From Spodoptera frugiperda (taxonomy: Eukaryota; Arthropoda; Insecta; Lepidoptera; Noctuidae): 64,000 nt of DNA. The position numbers and the translations under genes were made by a program. The stretch lies in NCBI RefSeq assembly GCF_023101765.2, contig NC_064229.1, positions 7,230,473 through 7,294,472 of the forward strand, in the 5' to 3' direction. How positions within the stretch are numbered: the first letter of the stretch is position 1; every line of letters starts with the position of its first letter. Positions 1-12,100 of this stretch are shown piece after piece. The notes under the pieces are model-generated. The model ran no database searches. It worked only from the letters and a program-made list of their open reading frames with translations, and had not been told where the DNA came from.

Positions 1-265
1 CGAAACCTACCAACGGCAAGTGATAATGTGACTTTTTCCGATTTATATGTACTTTCTAAGATTATTTAGACACCACTGTCAAACGGTGAAGGAAAACGCC
101 GTGAGGAAACCCGGGCTTATAATTTCTAATTTGAAATTTGAAATCACCAACCCGCATTGAGCAAGCGTGGTTGGTGGAGCAAATGATTTTGACTTTGACT
201 GTGGTGATTAATGCTCAAACCTCTTCCATGCTAGAAGAGGCTTTAGTCAACAGTGGCCACTAATA
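1..265 (+). repeat. SINE-like repeat, family S4 (truncated by window edge)
   Basis: The stretch closely matches 56605-56885 (shared blocks such as 'agattatttagacaccac', 'gtgaggaaac', 'gattaatgctcaaa' and 'cagtggccac'). A shorter piece recurs at 41645-41745. The longer copy has a tRNA-like head, so this is probably a tRNA-derived SINE. The element, not a gene, fills the left edge. Confidence 0.75.
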
Positions 266-601
266 GGATAATAGGCTAGTTTCCTACTAGTTAAATTAAA
301 TGCTTTTTTCGAAACGTCAAAAACGATATTTTCTATGAACTTTGTATGAAATACTCGATTGTAACGTCCTCAGATTTTTACGTCAAATAGCAGACCCATT
401 CTATAAAATGAGCTAGAATAAATCGAATATTAATTAGTTTATCAAAATTTATGAATGAGAGTGTGATTATTTTTGAATATATTATTGTATTGAAAAGTTG
501 TAATAATTTATTTTTGACCGAGGATACTACCCAATTTATTATGGTTGGACTTTCATATTGATTTATTCCAGCCTGTCGTCTTGTAATATGTGTTGTCGTA
601 G

Positions 602-1492
602 ATGGGCGCCAAGTGGTGCAGTATGGCGAAGGTGTGCAACCACGACCGCGTTCCAATCTGCGGCCTGAGCCACGCCGGAGACATCATGGGGTTCAGGGAT
701 CTCTGTGACATGTTCGACTATAACTGCATCAGGAGGAGAAGTTAGTATCGTGTCTATTTTATATTTAGATTGTTGACATTGATCGTTACAAGCCTTAAGT
801 CTAACAGTACCATTAGTACGAGTTAGCTTTACGTTTAAAGTAATCGAAACGAAAGCGCGTTCGGCGTTCTGGTTGGTTGATTTTTCGCCGGCCAGCAAAC
901 TCATACTAACTCATACTCAGTTAGTTACATAATGGGTAAAAATTTCTACAAGAAATGGCTACAGAGAGCTTTAATAGAGAGATGTGTGAGAAGAATTTTG
1001 CTGTATTTTCTTATCCACCCTCCTCCCTGAAGTAAAACCTCAATTCAATCCATATATATTTAAAAGTAGATAAATGGATCTTCACATTGATTGACACTCG
1101 ATTACCAGTGATGTTTAAAACTCACGTGTTTCAGGAACCTTTAAATTCTCCCCCACTTAGAATTATTATAGGTTGTAAAAAAAGAGGCATTTGTTACTTT
1201 TAACCGACTTCAAAAAGGGAGATTCTCAGTTTAACCTTTATATCTTAAAAAAAACGATGACAAAAATATTTACAACTTACAGAGAAAAATTAAGGTCTGG
1301 AATGGCGTAATTTTTCTCCGCAAATACGGGTAAAACCGCTGGTCGAAGCTGAAGTGGTATAATTAGTAAAACTAAAAAAAAAACTGACCATTTATTATTT
1401 TCTTCCCAGATTACAAGCAGACGCCATGCCCCGACGACCGCACCCAGCTGACCGTCTCCCGCCGACCCACCAACAGCTATTACGATGATTAA
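602..1492 (+). CDS. Kazal-like secreted protein A (5'-incomplete), two exons seen
   Basis: Exons 602-740 and 1410-1492. The first follows 'tgttgtcgtag' and ends in phase 1 at donor gttagt; the second follows 'ttttcttcccag' and ends with TAA. The visible part is 73 residues: a Kazal-like core with C-x5-C-x7-C-x14-C-x6-C, including 'VCNHDRVPICG' and 'LCDMFDYNC', then a tail NYKQTPC... that supplies a sixth Cys and ends YYDD. Kazal domains are serine-protease inhibitor or binding modules in secreted proteins. Exon lengths and phases match genes B-D downstream. No signal-peptide exon is visible upstream (1-265 is a repeat), so it probably lies outside the window. A is the most divergent copy: it replaces the RTF of C and D by MGF. 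A stop directly upstream in frame confirms that 602 is a splice boundary, not an open start. Expression is not shown. Confidence 0.72.
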
Positions 1493-1629
1493 ACTAACTA
1501 TGTAGTTAAATAACCCATTCATTGAATATTCCATTTGCTATTATTTTTAGACAATATTTAGACAATTTATTCTTTAGATTTTAAATAAATGTGTATCACT
1601 ATTGTTTTGCTTGTTTCATTTTGTTGCTT

Positions 1630-1925
1630 GCACTTGGACTTTCTCCTGTATCATGGGTGTGTTTACAAACATAGAATTTAACACAGTATTTCGGCATACG
1701 CACGTAACTATTTGACGAGGAACTTGACTAATTTCAAGCCATTCGTCGAGTTCCTCGTCAAATAGTTACTTGAGTAAGCCAAAAAACATAATATTTAATT
1801 TAGTATGTCTCACGAAAGTTTTAATGTAAACATACAAATTCACGTATACATAACACCCAGACCAAAAACAACCATTTGTGGATTACACAAAGAGTTGATC
1901 CACTACATTCATTGATTGTCAAGAA
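1630..1925 (-). repeat. tRNA-derived SINE, family S1, split by an M2 MITE
   Basis: Sequence at 1638-1685 ('tctcctgtatcatgggtgtg...') and 1845-1905 ('taacacccagaccaaa', 'ttgtggattacacaaagag') are the two halves of an S1 SINE in reverse orientation. They are separated by a foldback M2 element at about 1690-1835. Confidence 0.65.
1690..1835. mobile_element. Foldback MITE, family M2
   Basis: Two inverted arms, 'gtaactatttgacgagga' and 'tcctcgtcaaatagttac', lie around 1706-1769. They are followed by the family end 'tagtatgtctcacgaaagtt'. Relatives are at 33575-33765 and 57715-57895. It is inserted in an S1 SINE. Confidence 0.65.
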
Positions 1926-2529
1926 GCGAAATGTAAAAGTAATTTACATTTAAATGTCAGTTCTCTTAGACAGAACATAGAAACTGTTTTCCCCTGACAA
2001 TTACATGCCTCAGAATAGAACCTAGACGTTCCACGTGCCAACACCATTTATTTACTTTTTACACGTTCCAGCTTTACACGTGTCTGTATAGTTGATCTTC
2101 TTTAAGGGATGTTATTTATAAAGTATAAAATAATTTTGAATTGTCTAGAATAAAATTATATTCGATGTTGTGTTTAATTCCACTCCTAATATAATTTGGT
2201 AATGTTACGTACCCAGTAGTACTGCCTACCTAAATGATAAAAGGCGTGACGTTGCATACGACACCAGTAAAAAATGGGCGCTTTGTAAGTGTGGAGTCTT
2301 AATACAAATATATACAAACATACATTAATTATTAAGTAAGTTTTGAAACGAATCACAGACAACATAGTTTTTGAGGTCATATATTTGGGTTTTTAAATAT
2401 GATGTTTGAGTTAATAGGCTCACTTTCAACAATGCATCAACTGGGATTGAAAAGTACATTCCTTTAGTAGAAACTCAAGGTGTACCACATAGCACATTCT
2501 GTGAAAATAACGATGATAAGTTTAAGCAA

Positions 2530-2780
2530 TCGCCGCCGATCATGGGCACTTGAAACACCAGAGGCGTTACAAGTGCGTTGCCGGCGTTTTGGGGTTAGGA
2601 ATTTAAGGGTTATTGGGGAATCGGGGATTGGGAAGATTGGAAAGGGGAGATTGGGCTTCCGGTAACTTCACTCGAACAACGAAACACAACTCAAGAGTTG
2701 TATCACGTCAGTTTTCTGTGAGGCCGTGGTATCACTCCGATTGAGCCGACCCATTCGTGCCGAAGCATGACTCTCCCAAA
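2530..2780 (-). repeat. Interspersed repeat, family G2
   Basis: Contains 'caccagaggcgttacaag', 'tgcgttgccggc' and 'gaggccgtggtatcactcc'. The same blocks occur at 11395-11570, 20570-20765, 30915-31110, 47145-47460 and 63095-63385 in either orientation. The 61-codon frame here is repeat-derived, not a gene. Confidence 0.7.
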
Positions 2781-3119
2781 CTTAAAGTTAGTACTACGAT
2801 ATTTTACGAAATGATGCATTAAGCAACTTTGAAGATTACAACTTGACATTAAAGTTTAAAATAGACTTTATAATGTCAACGTATTCTAGATGCAACCGTT
2901 GCATTATTTAAATTATGTATGTCATTCGCAATATGAATATAATATATTATTATGTATACAATCATAAAATAGAGATTGTTTATTTACACATATACACAAA
3001 AGACCCAGTTTTTACACAAAACGAGAAATACAACCCGGGTCTTTTCAAGGTCAGAGTGAATATATAGGCATTTTCTATGTCTATGTGCTCCATCTACGCT
3101 TGCACTTTCGCTTAGTTAC

Positions 3120-3320
3120 AAGTGTATGGCCGACCTTTTAGGCATTAGAAGATTAGGAATTGAGGATGAAGAGGGAAGGATTAGCCCTTCACTAATCTTA
3201 CTCACGCACGGCAAAACACACAAGCCTAGTTTGGTTGCTTGGATTTCTTTGAGGCCGTGGTATCATTTTGGTCAAGCCGACTCATTCGTGGCAAAGCATG
3301 GCTTTCCCACACGAATGCTT
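3120..3320 (-). repeat. Interspersed repeat, family G2, diverged copy
   Basis: Shares 'gaggccgtggtatca', 'aagccgactcattcgtg' and 'aagcatggctttcccacac' with the copy ending near 2780. Its centre is lost. Short open frames here come from the repeat. Confidence 0.6.
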
Positions 3321-3516
3321 TACTCCTTCTCTTCTTGGTAGCCATTTGTTATACCATATTATACTTAGAATTACAAGAAATTTACACTTACCTTATCTAC
3401 TTTAATAGTAATAACATCCTGTCATTGTCTGTCTGTTTTCATCAACAATGTAAGTCTCCTTTAGTTCATACTCTGCATAGATGTCAACAACTTCGTCCGT
3501 CAATGTTTATTTTATA

Positions 3517-4291
3517 ATGTTTATAATAATTAAGGCTATATTGCTATTATTAATGTTATCACCATTGTTGATTGATTCTCATTTGCTTCCTGACAAAACC
3601 CAACTTGTAAGTATGTTATGTTTTATCACACGAATATTATAAATGTTAAAGTTTGTTTGTTTGGATGCTGAAAATACTGCACGTAATTTAATGAAATTTG
3701 GTATAAAGACAGAAATGCGATACCTTTGCAAGTATACCTACTTAATCTGCGTTGATCACTGCTTACTATCAGAGGGTTCGTAAGCTTTGTTGCTACCAGT
3801 ATTAGTATAAAAAGTAGTTGATGGATTATGTATTCATTAATTAATAAAGCAATTTCCTTTCACAATAACACCATACATTTTTTATTAGCAATGAGTATTT
3901 GAGCACTATATCGCCTGGTGGTAAGCGATGATGCGGCCTACGATGGATCCCGCCTACTCATGTGCAACCTATTCAGTTGGGCTTTGAATACACCTTCGGG
4001 GAACACAGACTCTTATTGCTATTATTATTTAAATCTTTGACTGCCAATAGGAAAACTGTTGAAGGCAAATCCTCCGCTAACGTCGGTCACCGGTGACCAC
4101 CACGGCGTTCAATGTGTTAATACACTTTTTTAAAAATTTTCCACATTTTCAGAGTGAGTTGAAGAAAATGTGTGAGCATGCGTACACATGTTTTCACGAC
4201 CTTGTCATCGTATGTGGCAAGTCCGTCAACGAAGCGAGAACATTCCTAGACATATGCGATTTATATGAATATTCCTGCGAATACCATATGG
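3517..4291 (+). CDS. Kazal-like secreted protein B (tail exon unresolved)
   Basis: Exon 1 (3517-3606) encodes a 30-residue signal peptide starting MFIIIKAILLLLML, with a phase 0 donor gtaagt. Exon 2 (4153-4291) follows 'ccacattttcag' and ends in phase 1 at gtatgt. Its 46 residues have C-x5-C-x7-C-x14-C-x6-C with 'CFHDLVIVC' and 'ICDLYEYSC', the same spacing as genes A and C-F. The family's third exon carries the sixth Kazal Cys, but I find no clear homologue. Candidate acceptors at 4429, 4555 and 5250 give only short tails without Cys, so B may be degraded, or may end by another route. B sits between A and C in the same orientation. The glycine after the third Cys is kept, but the RTF block is RTF-to-L changed. 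Product would be secreted. Confidence 0.6.
3630..3800 (+). repeat. LINE/SINE 3'-tail repeat, family L1 (in intron 1 of gene B)
   Basis: Has the lepidopteran tail motif 'attataaatgttaaagtttg' followed by 'tgaaatttggtataaagac'. Relatives are at 9385-9580, 38455-38640 (reversed) and 59465-59650. Confidence 0.65.
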
Positions 4292-4321
4292 GTATGTATA
4301 TCATAAAATTACGCTTTTCAT

Positions 4322-5330
4322 GACCATTTGCACGGACCACTCCTGAACCATCTTTTAACTATAAGTTACTGTGAGACGTAGCACCTTAAACCAGTTCCTT
4401 ACTTCATATACAGTATGAAGATCACTCATAGGACTTAAATTACTCGTCCACAGAAGCATGATACAACAAACAATTTATTTCAACGAAAACCAAAAAGAAT
4501 TTCACAATGTAAAACAAAATAAATAATTAAATTAATCAAGTATTTAATTCCACAGAAGAACTGTTAAATGTTGTCTAGGAATGGTACTAACATGTCGTTC
4601 GGTATTTTTAATGCTGTATTTATAAAGAGTGGTCAAATTAGCTTAAAAAGCACTTGTGACCTATTTCGCTCATTTTTCAAATATTATCAACCAAAATGAT
4701 AATAAATATGTGGTTTAAATTAGGTAGAACAGGTTTCTCCATGCGGTAATGTTTGGAGCTAACCATATTGCCATTAAACATCGCCTGTTTTTGAGTTAAT
4801 TTAGTATGTCTCACGATAGTTCTTTTTTTGTCTCTCCCAGTTTTTCGCCATGTCAAAGAAGAAGAAGGTGTTTGTCCCGATCCAAGAACCATACCGTTCG
4901 GAATGGGATAACTGAAAACTCCAACATGCAGACTTATACTACTTAAATCATACATTACATACTTTATGCATTTAAACGTATATTTGAATAATAGGTATCT
5001 CAATTCAACGATACTGTTTTTCATATTATATTTATATCAGTTGTTTTCGAGTTCTTAGCAATTTCCTGTATTACATTGAAACTAGTAAAATAGTTACGGT
5101 ATTTTTATGTGTACGCAATAAATAGTGAAGAAAGATTACTTCTATTTTTTATTTTGAAGCTTAACAATGTATTCGTGTTGGAAAAGATTATGATGCATAA
5201 CAATGATAGCATATTTAGGTAAGTATCGTTAAAATTGTTATTTTTTACAGAAATTGGTATAAAAAAGTGACGTGTAAATATACAAAAATAATTGAAATAT
5301 ACGGTTTACTTGCGATATCCTTGTAACGTT
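4322..5330. other. Intergenic stretch between genes B and C
   Basis: AT-rich, no supported gene. It includes possible gene B polyadenylation signals (aataaa near 4519) and a short M2 end 'tagtatgtctcacgatag' near 4803. A 115-codon frame on the minus strand (4677-5024) overlaps that repeat end and shows no protein features, so I did not call it. Confidence 0.5.
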
Positions 5331-5333
5331 GAC

Positions 5334-5340
5334 TATATAA
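5334..5340 (+). promoter_or_regulatory. Possible TATA box of gene C
   Basis: 'gactatataaaatat' lies about 370 bp upstream of the chosen gene C start. This is a reasonable TATA box, but no initiator or transcript evidence is available. Confidence 0.25.
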
Positions 5341-5709
5341 AATATTTACTGAATATTTACTCGAAACTAATCGAGCATCCTCGCATCGTTTCGAAACCAT
5401 ATATTTTAATTGCTTTGTCTTTTACAACATCATAAATGCTATAATTTCGTTCCTTTTTATTTATATTTACCGTGTTTATTTGTTTGGGTCCTTAGTAATT
5501 AAAATTTTACCACCTTCCTGACAACAGATCTTGATGTCCAGACACTTTTAATATTGATGACCATACCCATTAAAACCAGTAAACAGAAAATATGCACTAT
5601 ACCTATATATTACGTGTTTACATATCTATCTAATGAAAATAATTCTACTCGTCGTGGTCTCATCTACAACAGTAGTTGTATGAGAAGAGAAGAGTACCGT
5701 ACCATTATT

Positions 5710-8119
5710 ATGATACATAATTTTAAGCAGATATGTATTTGTATCCAAACATTGATTTCAGGTATTGTGATATATTTAATATCATCGATAGATGCTCACA
5801 GCGAAACAATAAAAGTAAGTTTATATTCATTTATGATCATTATGAGCACTCCATGCCTCTCCTCAATAAGGATGTTTATAACCTTCACACCTGACAAGAA
5901 TATTGAAAGTCACAGTTTAAAAAAATCAGGTATATTAGAGAGAGCTGCTGTTCTTTTTTATTTATTTTTTTAACGGAAGAAAATCATCCAATTACTTATA
6001 ATCCCGCCTTGGGTGAAGCGAGAGGAAGTATCAGAATCTTACTGACTAAAAACCAACCCGTTCCTACTTTTGCTCTTTGAGCTGGAGCCCCGGTAAACCC
6101 ACTTGGTAGTCCGCAGCTTCAAGTCGGGCATCAGTCCTACTTGGCCGCATCAGTGACGGCTTTTTGAGGCGCGCAGAACGCGATGCCGTTTGGCATCTGG
6201 TTCTAGGCGGGCGGCAAGCTACCCTTGCTAGCCATCTGCAGACGCGAGAGCTGCTGTTCTTTCTCTGTTACCAATGTTTCTTAGGCAACTGTTTTTTTTT
6301 TCTGTTTCGACACCCACGGGCAGAGTAGGCGTGGTCAAATTGTATTAAAGTCTGAGTATATGTCTCGCAGAAAATTTGCTTACTTCTACGGCTACTAAAA
6401 TTCAAAGCAAAACGCAATTTTGTTATTTTACGAGTATCAGTTTCTTACAAAATGAATTCGAAAGCTTTGCTCGTAGTATCAAACGGCTATCGTAGTATGT
6501 AATAAGGGATAGTGTAAATATATAACGCGATACCTGTTTACATATTTAGTAGTGACACGTCTCTCGCCGTTATTTCATTCATTTTTAAACACTGAGGCGG
6601 GTTTATAGTGTGTGAGGTAAGCGATGCTTGAAGATCTTGTTCTAGAGTTATTTGAAGAAGTTGGAGGGTTATAGGTAATTTTATATATAAATATGAATTC
6701 ATGTTCGTTAGTCTCGCCAAAACTCGAAAACGGCTGGACCAATTTGGCTTATTGGTCTTGAATTATTTGTTGAAGTATAGGGCAGGTTTAAAAGGTAAGA
6801 AAATGAAAATATTGGAGGTGGCACGAAGCTTGTCGGAACAGCTAGTCTAATATAAGAAACTGTATTCATGTATACGAAAAAATGTTTTTAAAATCCAATA
6901 AAAATCCACAATTACTATAAAACATTTAATTTTTTCTTGTTTATTTCAGGTGTCGGTACGTAAATTTCATTAATACAATTAGTTTATATTATTATATTAC
7001 ACTCCGTAAGTATTTATTACATATAATACATAACATTTTTTTCCTTATGAGAAGATACCTTTGCTCAGCAGTCGGTATAGTGGTCGATATTGAGAAAAAG
7101 TCTGTGTCTATCCTAAGACTGAACGGACACCGTTTAAAAATAAATTTAACTATTCTGACAGCTTTTCTTTTTCCCATTAGACCGAAGACGAGTGCAAAGT
7201 AGCCGACCTGTGTGTGCACGACAAGGTGCCGATGTGTGCGATCGACTCCTGCGGCGAAATGAGAACTTTTATAGACATTTGTGATATGCATGAGTTCAAC
7301 TGTGACAGCAAGAAAGGTAAGAAAATAATAAAGGAAAACTGATAGAATAGGCAATTGTAGCATATTGAACCTTAGACAAAATAACATAGAGTTCAATTTA
7401 TACAGTAGTAGTTATTAGTAACTTGACAGAATGAGCAATTATAGCATTTTGCACCTTGGACAAAAGTACAAAGGGTTCAGTTTATACAGTTATAGTTATC
7501 ATTGAAACAAATAAAAATACAGAGAAGTACCTATCGACACATGCAATTTATGAACTCTTACTTGTTTACTAATTTGCGTGGTGGTTGGGCAACCGGCTGC
7601 CAAGTAACGTGTAGCGGATTAAATTTCCGCACGAAGCAACTCTTAGTGTGTGATTCACAAATTGTTGTTTCGAGTCTTTTTTTTTTTTGAGGGGGAAAAT
7701 CATCCAATGTCTTCTCCCGCCTTGGGCGAAGCGAGAGGGAGTGTCAGACTCTTACTGACTAAAAACCACCCCGTTCCTTCTCCTGCTTTTCGAGCCGGAG
7801 CCCCGGTAAACCCGCTAGGTAGTCCGCAGCTCCGGTTGTTTCGAGTCTGGGTGTCATATTGTATATTAACTTATATGTTTTTAAACGTACCTCACGACAC
7901 AGTAGAAACCCCTAATGTGGGACAACGTTTTTTAATAATAAATACTGACATATATGCTAACATACTTTCACGTTTTGTTTCTTTTTCATAGATTTCAAAC
8001 AGAGACCGATACACGAGTGCTGGGTGACGTGTAAGCGAGGTCGGTCCTTCAAGAGGGCGGAATTCAACGACTGCAGCAAAAACACCAAAACCAGGACTGG
8101 AAACGGAGTTCAAGTATAG
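5710..8119 (+). CDS. Kazal-like secreted protein C, three exons, complete
   Basis: Exons 5710-5814, 7181-7316 and 7992-8119, with intron phases 0 and 1; 122 residues. Exon 1 encodes a signal peptide (MIHNFKQICICIQTL..., polar end near AHSETIK). I chose ATG 5710 because it sits directly before the hydrophobic core; an in-frame ATG at 5557 would add 51 non-hydrophobic residues. Exon 2 holds the Kazal core C-x5-C-x7-C-x14-C-x6-C ('CVHDKVPMC', 'EMRTFIDICDMHEFNC') with one extra Cys in the SCGE insertion. Exon 3 begins DFKQRPIHECWVTCKRG, giving the sixth Cys plus one more and a basic tail, then TAG. An aataaa at 8165 is a good polyadenylation signal. Gene D is its closest paralogue (near-identical exon 2 and start of exon 3). 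Likely an extracellular protease inhibitor or binding protein; the target is unknown. Confidence 0.85.
5972..6125 (-). repeat. SINE-like family R1 copy
   Basis: Roughly 150 bp with 'aaaatcatccaat', 'cccgccttgggtgaagcgag' and 'ttactgactaaaaacc'. The retroposon orientation is minus, judged from the nested copy at 7678-7834. It lies in intron 1 of gene C. Confidence 0.7.
7570..7925 (+). repeat. tRNA-derived SINE S1, interrupted by an R1 insertion
   Basis: The S1 head and first body part run 7570-7677 ('ggttgggcaaccggctgcc', 'gtgtgattcacaaattg'). The body resumes at 7849-7925 ('gggtgtcatattgtat...cacgacacagtag'). The break is exactly filled by element 7678-7834. Confidence 0.8.
7678..7834 (-). 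mobile_element. R1 retroposon copy with 14-bp target-site duplication
   Basis: A 157-bp element whose minus-strand end is a poly-A run (plus-strand t-run at 7678-7688). It is flanked by perfect 14-bp repeats 'gttgtttcgagtct' at 7664-7677 and 7835-7848. The tail and the long duplication identify family R1 as a retroposed SINE-type element. It lies in intron 2 of gene C, 160 bp before exon 3. Confidence 0.85.
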
Positions 8120-8254
8120 TCTTGGTTTGGGATATTGGAATTAAGATTATACTTAGTGTTTTCTAATAAAATTTAACAATATCTTTTGTATTTTTTCTTT
8201 TAATTATTAAGATTAGCTGCCGTAATCAAAGACATTTATTGAATACTTAAACTA

Positions 8255-8340
8255 TTCCTTAGTAACGATTTTGTTCTGAAAACAATTGGTAAGGGCTAGG
8301 TTATTAGTCAATTAAATGACTCTGAGTACGACAGTAAGTC
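8255..8340. repeat. Partial MITE, family M1
   Basis: 'gattttgttctgaaaacaat' through 'ttaaatgactctgagtacg' matches one half of the M1 element seen more fully at 29690-29825 and 52385-52525. Confidence 0.55.
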
Positions 8341-9193
8341 ACAAAACTTTTGATTGGTAACACACTATTACATGTAATATGTTGTATAGAACAAAATTAT
8401 TATGTTTTAATGAAACCAAAACCCTTTTATAAGAGTATTCTCGTATGTGTTTTAAAATATTTCAATGAATCTAAATCAACATCGTCCTAAAATCCTAAGT
8501 CTAAAAAGTCAGAAATTTTATCAACTATCTCTTGATTTGATTTTTTTAGATTAATTTTCGAATCCATTGATAAAACTGGCTGAAGATTGGCGACATATAA
8601 AATAAGGGGCAAATTAATATTAACTGACGAGTATGCATGAAAAGGCTGATGACTGTTGATGAAACGAAATAAGTATGTAAGATTCGTAGCAATTGGCGTT
8701 CCATAGTCTCTGCCAAAGAGGCTATCGAGTTACTTAATGATATATTTTTCCTAGAACTCTTATAATATTGTGATTTTAATCATAAATCTTCCGAATTTAA
8801 GCTTATAATTCTATAACATGAGTGATTTCAAGATTCGTTTTTATTTATATGAATAGATTTTAGGCAAAATGTCAAAAGAGAATGCTTTTACAACATCCAA
8901 TTCAGAAGGGAAATAAAACTTCGTATAAAAACGAATGAAAACATGAATTTAAAGCGAAATAAACTATCTCTAGGTTCCACATCAAATAATTTCAATTGAA
9001 CGACTGACTATAAATAAAGTTTTCAAAGCATTTTATTGCTTTCTCTACAGTTCCATAAAATATTCACCACTTTAAATATTAAAAAAAAGAGAATTTCATT
9101 TTCGTACTTTTCATTTGAAACTGGTAACTGGTAAAAGAATTTGGAGAATGTGAAAAAAAAATGGTTTTCCATTAGAACCTTTTTTGTTGTAGA

Positions 9194-12100
9194 ATGTTTG
9201 GAAAGATTTTTGTATTTTTGATTGTTTTTCTTTTAAGTGTTGTGGACTGTGTTTATGGTCATGTTGATGGGGCAAAGGTGAGATATTATTACTTTCTTAT
9301 CATTACGTAGACGTAGATATAAATACAACAATAGGTAGATGTTATAAATCAATGATTTAAGGAAATCAGTATCAAATCACACTACAATATTATAAATGTG
9401 AAAGTTTGTTGGTTTGGATGTTTATCCGTCAATAGTGCTCAAACTACCTACTAATTGGATTTTGATGAAATTTGGTATAGAGACAGGGAATGACCTGAGT
9501 TAGGTGATATAACACATTTTTATCCCATGGGAACGCCGGCGAAACCGTTGGCAGAAGCAAGTTTTTCTACAAAGGATTAATAATCAATTCAGGCATTCCT
9601 TCACTTACATTACTTGTATTTTTAGTCCTTTATATCGCATGTCAGTGTATGTATCATAAATAACCAATGAAAGTCCAAAACTGGACTGTAGATCCCCTTT
9701 ATTTGAAATCGTTTGCCATAATCTCCTCGTTTAGCTGTGTTTGTAAATGAATATCATACAATATTATTTTCAGTTGGAAGAAGAATGCAAGATAGCAGAC
9801 ATCTGCCGACACGATCAGGTGCCGATATGTGGCATCGATTCCTGCGGAGAGATGAGAACGTTCATTGACACCTGCGATATGCATGAGTTCAATTGTGATA
9901 GCAGGAAAGGTAAGAATAGTAAAGGAAAACTGACAGATTGAGCAGTTGTAGCATATTGTACCTTAGACCAAAGGACATAGGGTTCCATTTAAAATGATGA
10001 GAATTTGGATGATTACTCGCAATGTTGTAAATAATGTCATGTCTTATGATGATGATGGTGTAGACACATGTCTACCCACAATGATACACGTACAAAGCAC
10101 ATCTTTTTTTATAGAATAGTGGGCAAACGAGCAGATGGGTCACCTGATGGTAAGCGATCAGCGCCGCCCGTGGACGCCCGCAACACCAGAGGAGTCACAG
10201 GAATCCAAAACTCATCTGTTTAAAACAAAATTTTAACAAACCAAAAAGGTTTCTTTTTAATTACATTCCTAAATAGAATTCTAAAATTAGATCTATTAAT
10301 TGACGCGTCAATTGCCAATTGAAAAGGGATCTAAATAGCTTAACATTTAAGTAGAAATATGTTATTTTCGGCTGTATTGCCGTGTTCAAAGCCCAGACGA
10401 CAGGGCAATAAACTCACAATCGTTTACCTTACAAGTCTTCTACAGAATATTAGGGAGTATACAGATGTAGAAAGAACTAACAGTCTACGTTGTTTGTTAC
10501 TACTATTTATTCATAAAGGCTCTATTCTTTAATTAATGTCATTTATGATCATAAAAAACGGTCCAAATAATTGCAGCAAGCCTCTGGATCGTTATCACGG
10601 GTTGTGGCTGACATGGTAATCATAACATCTTGATCTCAACGCCTGGTCTTAGGGTTCAACTCCTAGTTCAAGGCTTCAATGATGAATTTAGAGAATGATG
10701 ATATTTAGGTTTCAATGATGATTACATTTTTGTTCATTTTGTTTTTTGCATAGCCTACCTAGCTGCAAACGTAATCTTGCATCTTGCATAACCCAACCTA
10801 AATAAAATTAAATTCCAGTCTCTATTATTATTCTGGAGCTGCGGACTACCCAGCAGGTTACCGGGGTTCCGACTCAAAGAGCAGAAGAGTAGGAACGGGG
10901 TAGTGTTTAGTCAGTAAAAGTCTGATATGTCTCGCCTCACCCAAGGCGGGAGAAGGCATTGAATGCTTTTCCCACTTTAAAAAATATACTATATTAGTTT
11001 ATGAACACAGCCTTATAAAGTGCTTCTATTTAAGACTCATTTCATGTCCACTTTTAGAAATAGGCACCAACTATGAAGATTTTCGAGAATCGTCTGAGAA
11101 ACGACATCTAATCAGCATCGGATGATTACCTCTCTTTCATCTTGAAATGGCTTGCGTTTGAACAAAAATAGTTCAAATCTTATTTGAAATAGGATCTATT
11201 TTTATATTGAATTATTATTTTAGACAAACATGTTTAATTAATCAAAGGTAAAAATATCTAGTTAATTTATATAAAACTAAAAACATCATACTATATTGAT
11301 AGATGATAAAAAAAACCAAATATGGTAAACTTTTAAAAGGTACTTTGTCCTTTTTGGGTTAAAATTTGGAAGTGTTTGATTCTTACCTACCTTACTAAAA
11401 CGACCGTCTCTTCCCGATCCCTTATTTCTCCAACAACCCTTAAATTCCTAACCCCCAAAAGGCCGGCAAAGTACTTGTAAAACCTCTGGTGTCTCCGGTG
11501 TCCATAGGTGGCGACGATTGCTTACCATCAGGTGATCCGTTTGTTCGGCTTATTCTATAAAAAACCCCTGGTTACTATCATCAGCACTTTTCTATGGACA
11601 AAAAATATTCTTTCTTATTCCTATAAGAAAAGTCAATACCTATAGTATAGTCTCCCAAATGACTAATGAAAAGGATATAACAATTTCTATGATATCAAGA
11701 CTAAAGCACTATTATACCTATGTATATTATACCTATGTATATTATTCATGTATAAATCTATAAAACATTTTATAATATGTACTCGTATACCATACAATAG
11801 TATAGAAATACATGACGTGATTCTTAGACAATAGTATTGAATAGCTGAAGTAAGTGTCAAGTACCGCTTAGCTGTGGCCTCGAGGCGGTTCAAATTTCCT
11901 TTTATTTTCTTAGTCTTCCTAACTCCACGAGTGTCTACTTGAACTGGTTTTGTTAGACGAAGCTGATATCTTTGAAAAACAATATTCTGTGAGTTAAATA
12001 ATACGGCTAAACTTTGCGTTGTATAGGCGTCGTTTACTGGCTTACCTATTGGGCTTACTTCGCTAATTTTTCGTATATCATCAGCCAAGATGATGGCATA

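Noticed and set aside
4677..5024. 115-codon minus-strand open frame
   Set aside because: Overlaps an M2 repeat end, lysine/serine-rich without motif, and lies in intergenic AT-rich DNA.
7892..8113. Minus-strand 73-codon frame
   Set aside because: Antisense of exon 3 of Kazal-like gene C.
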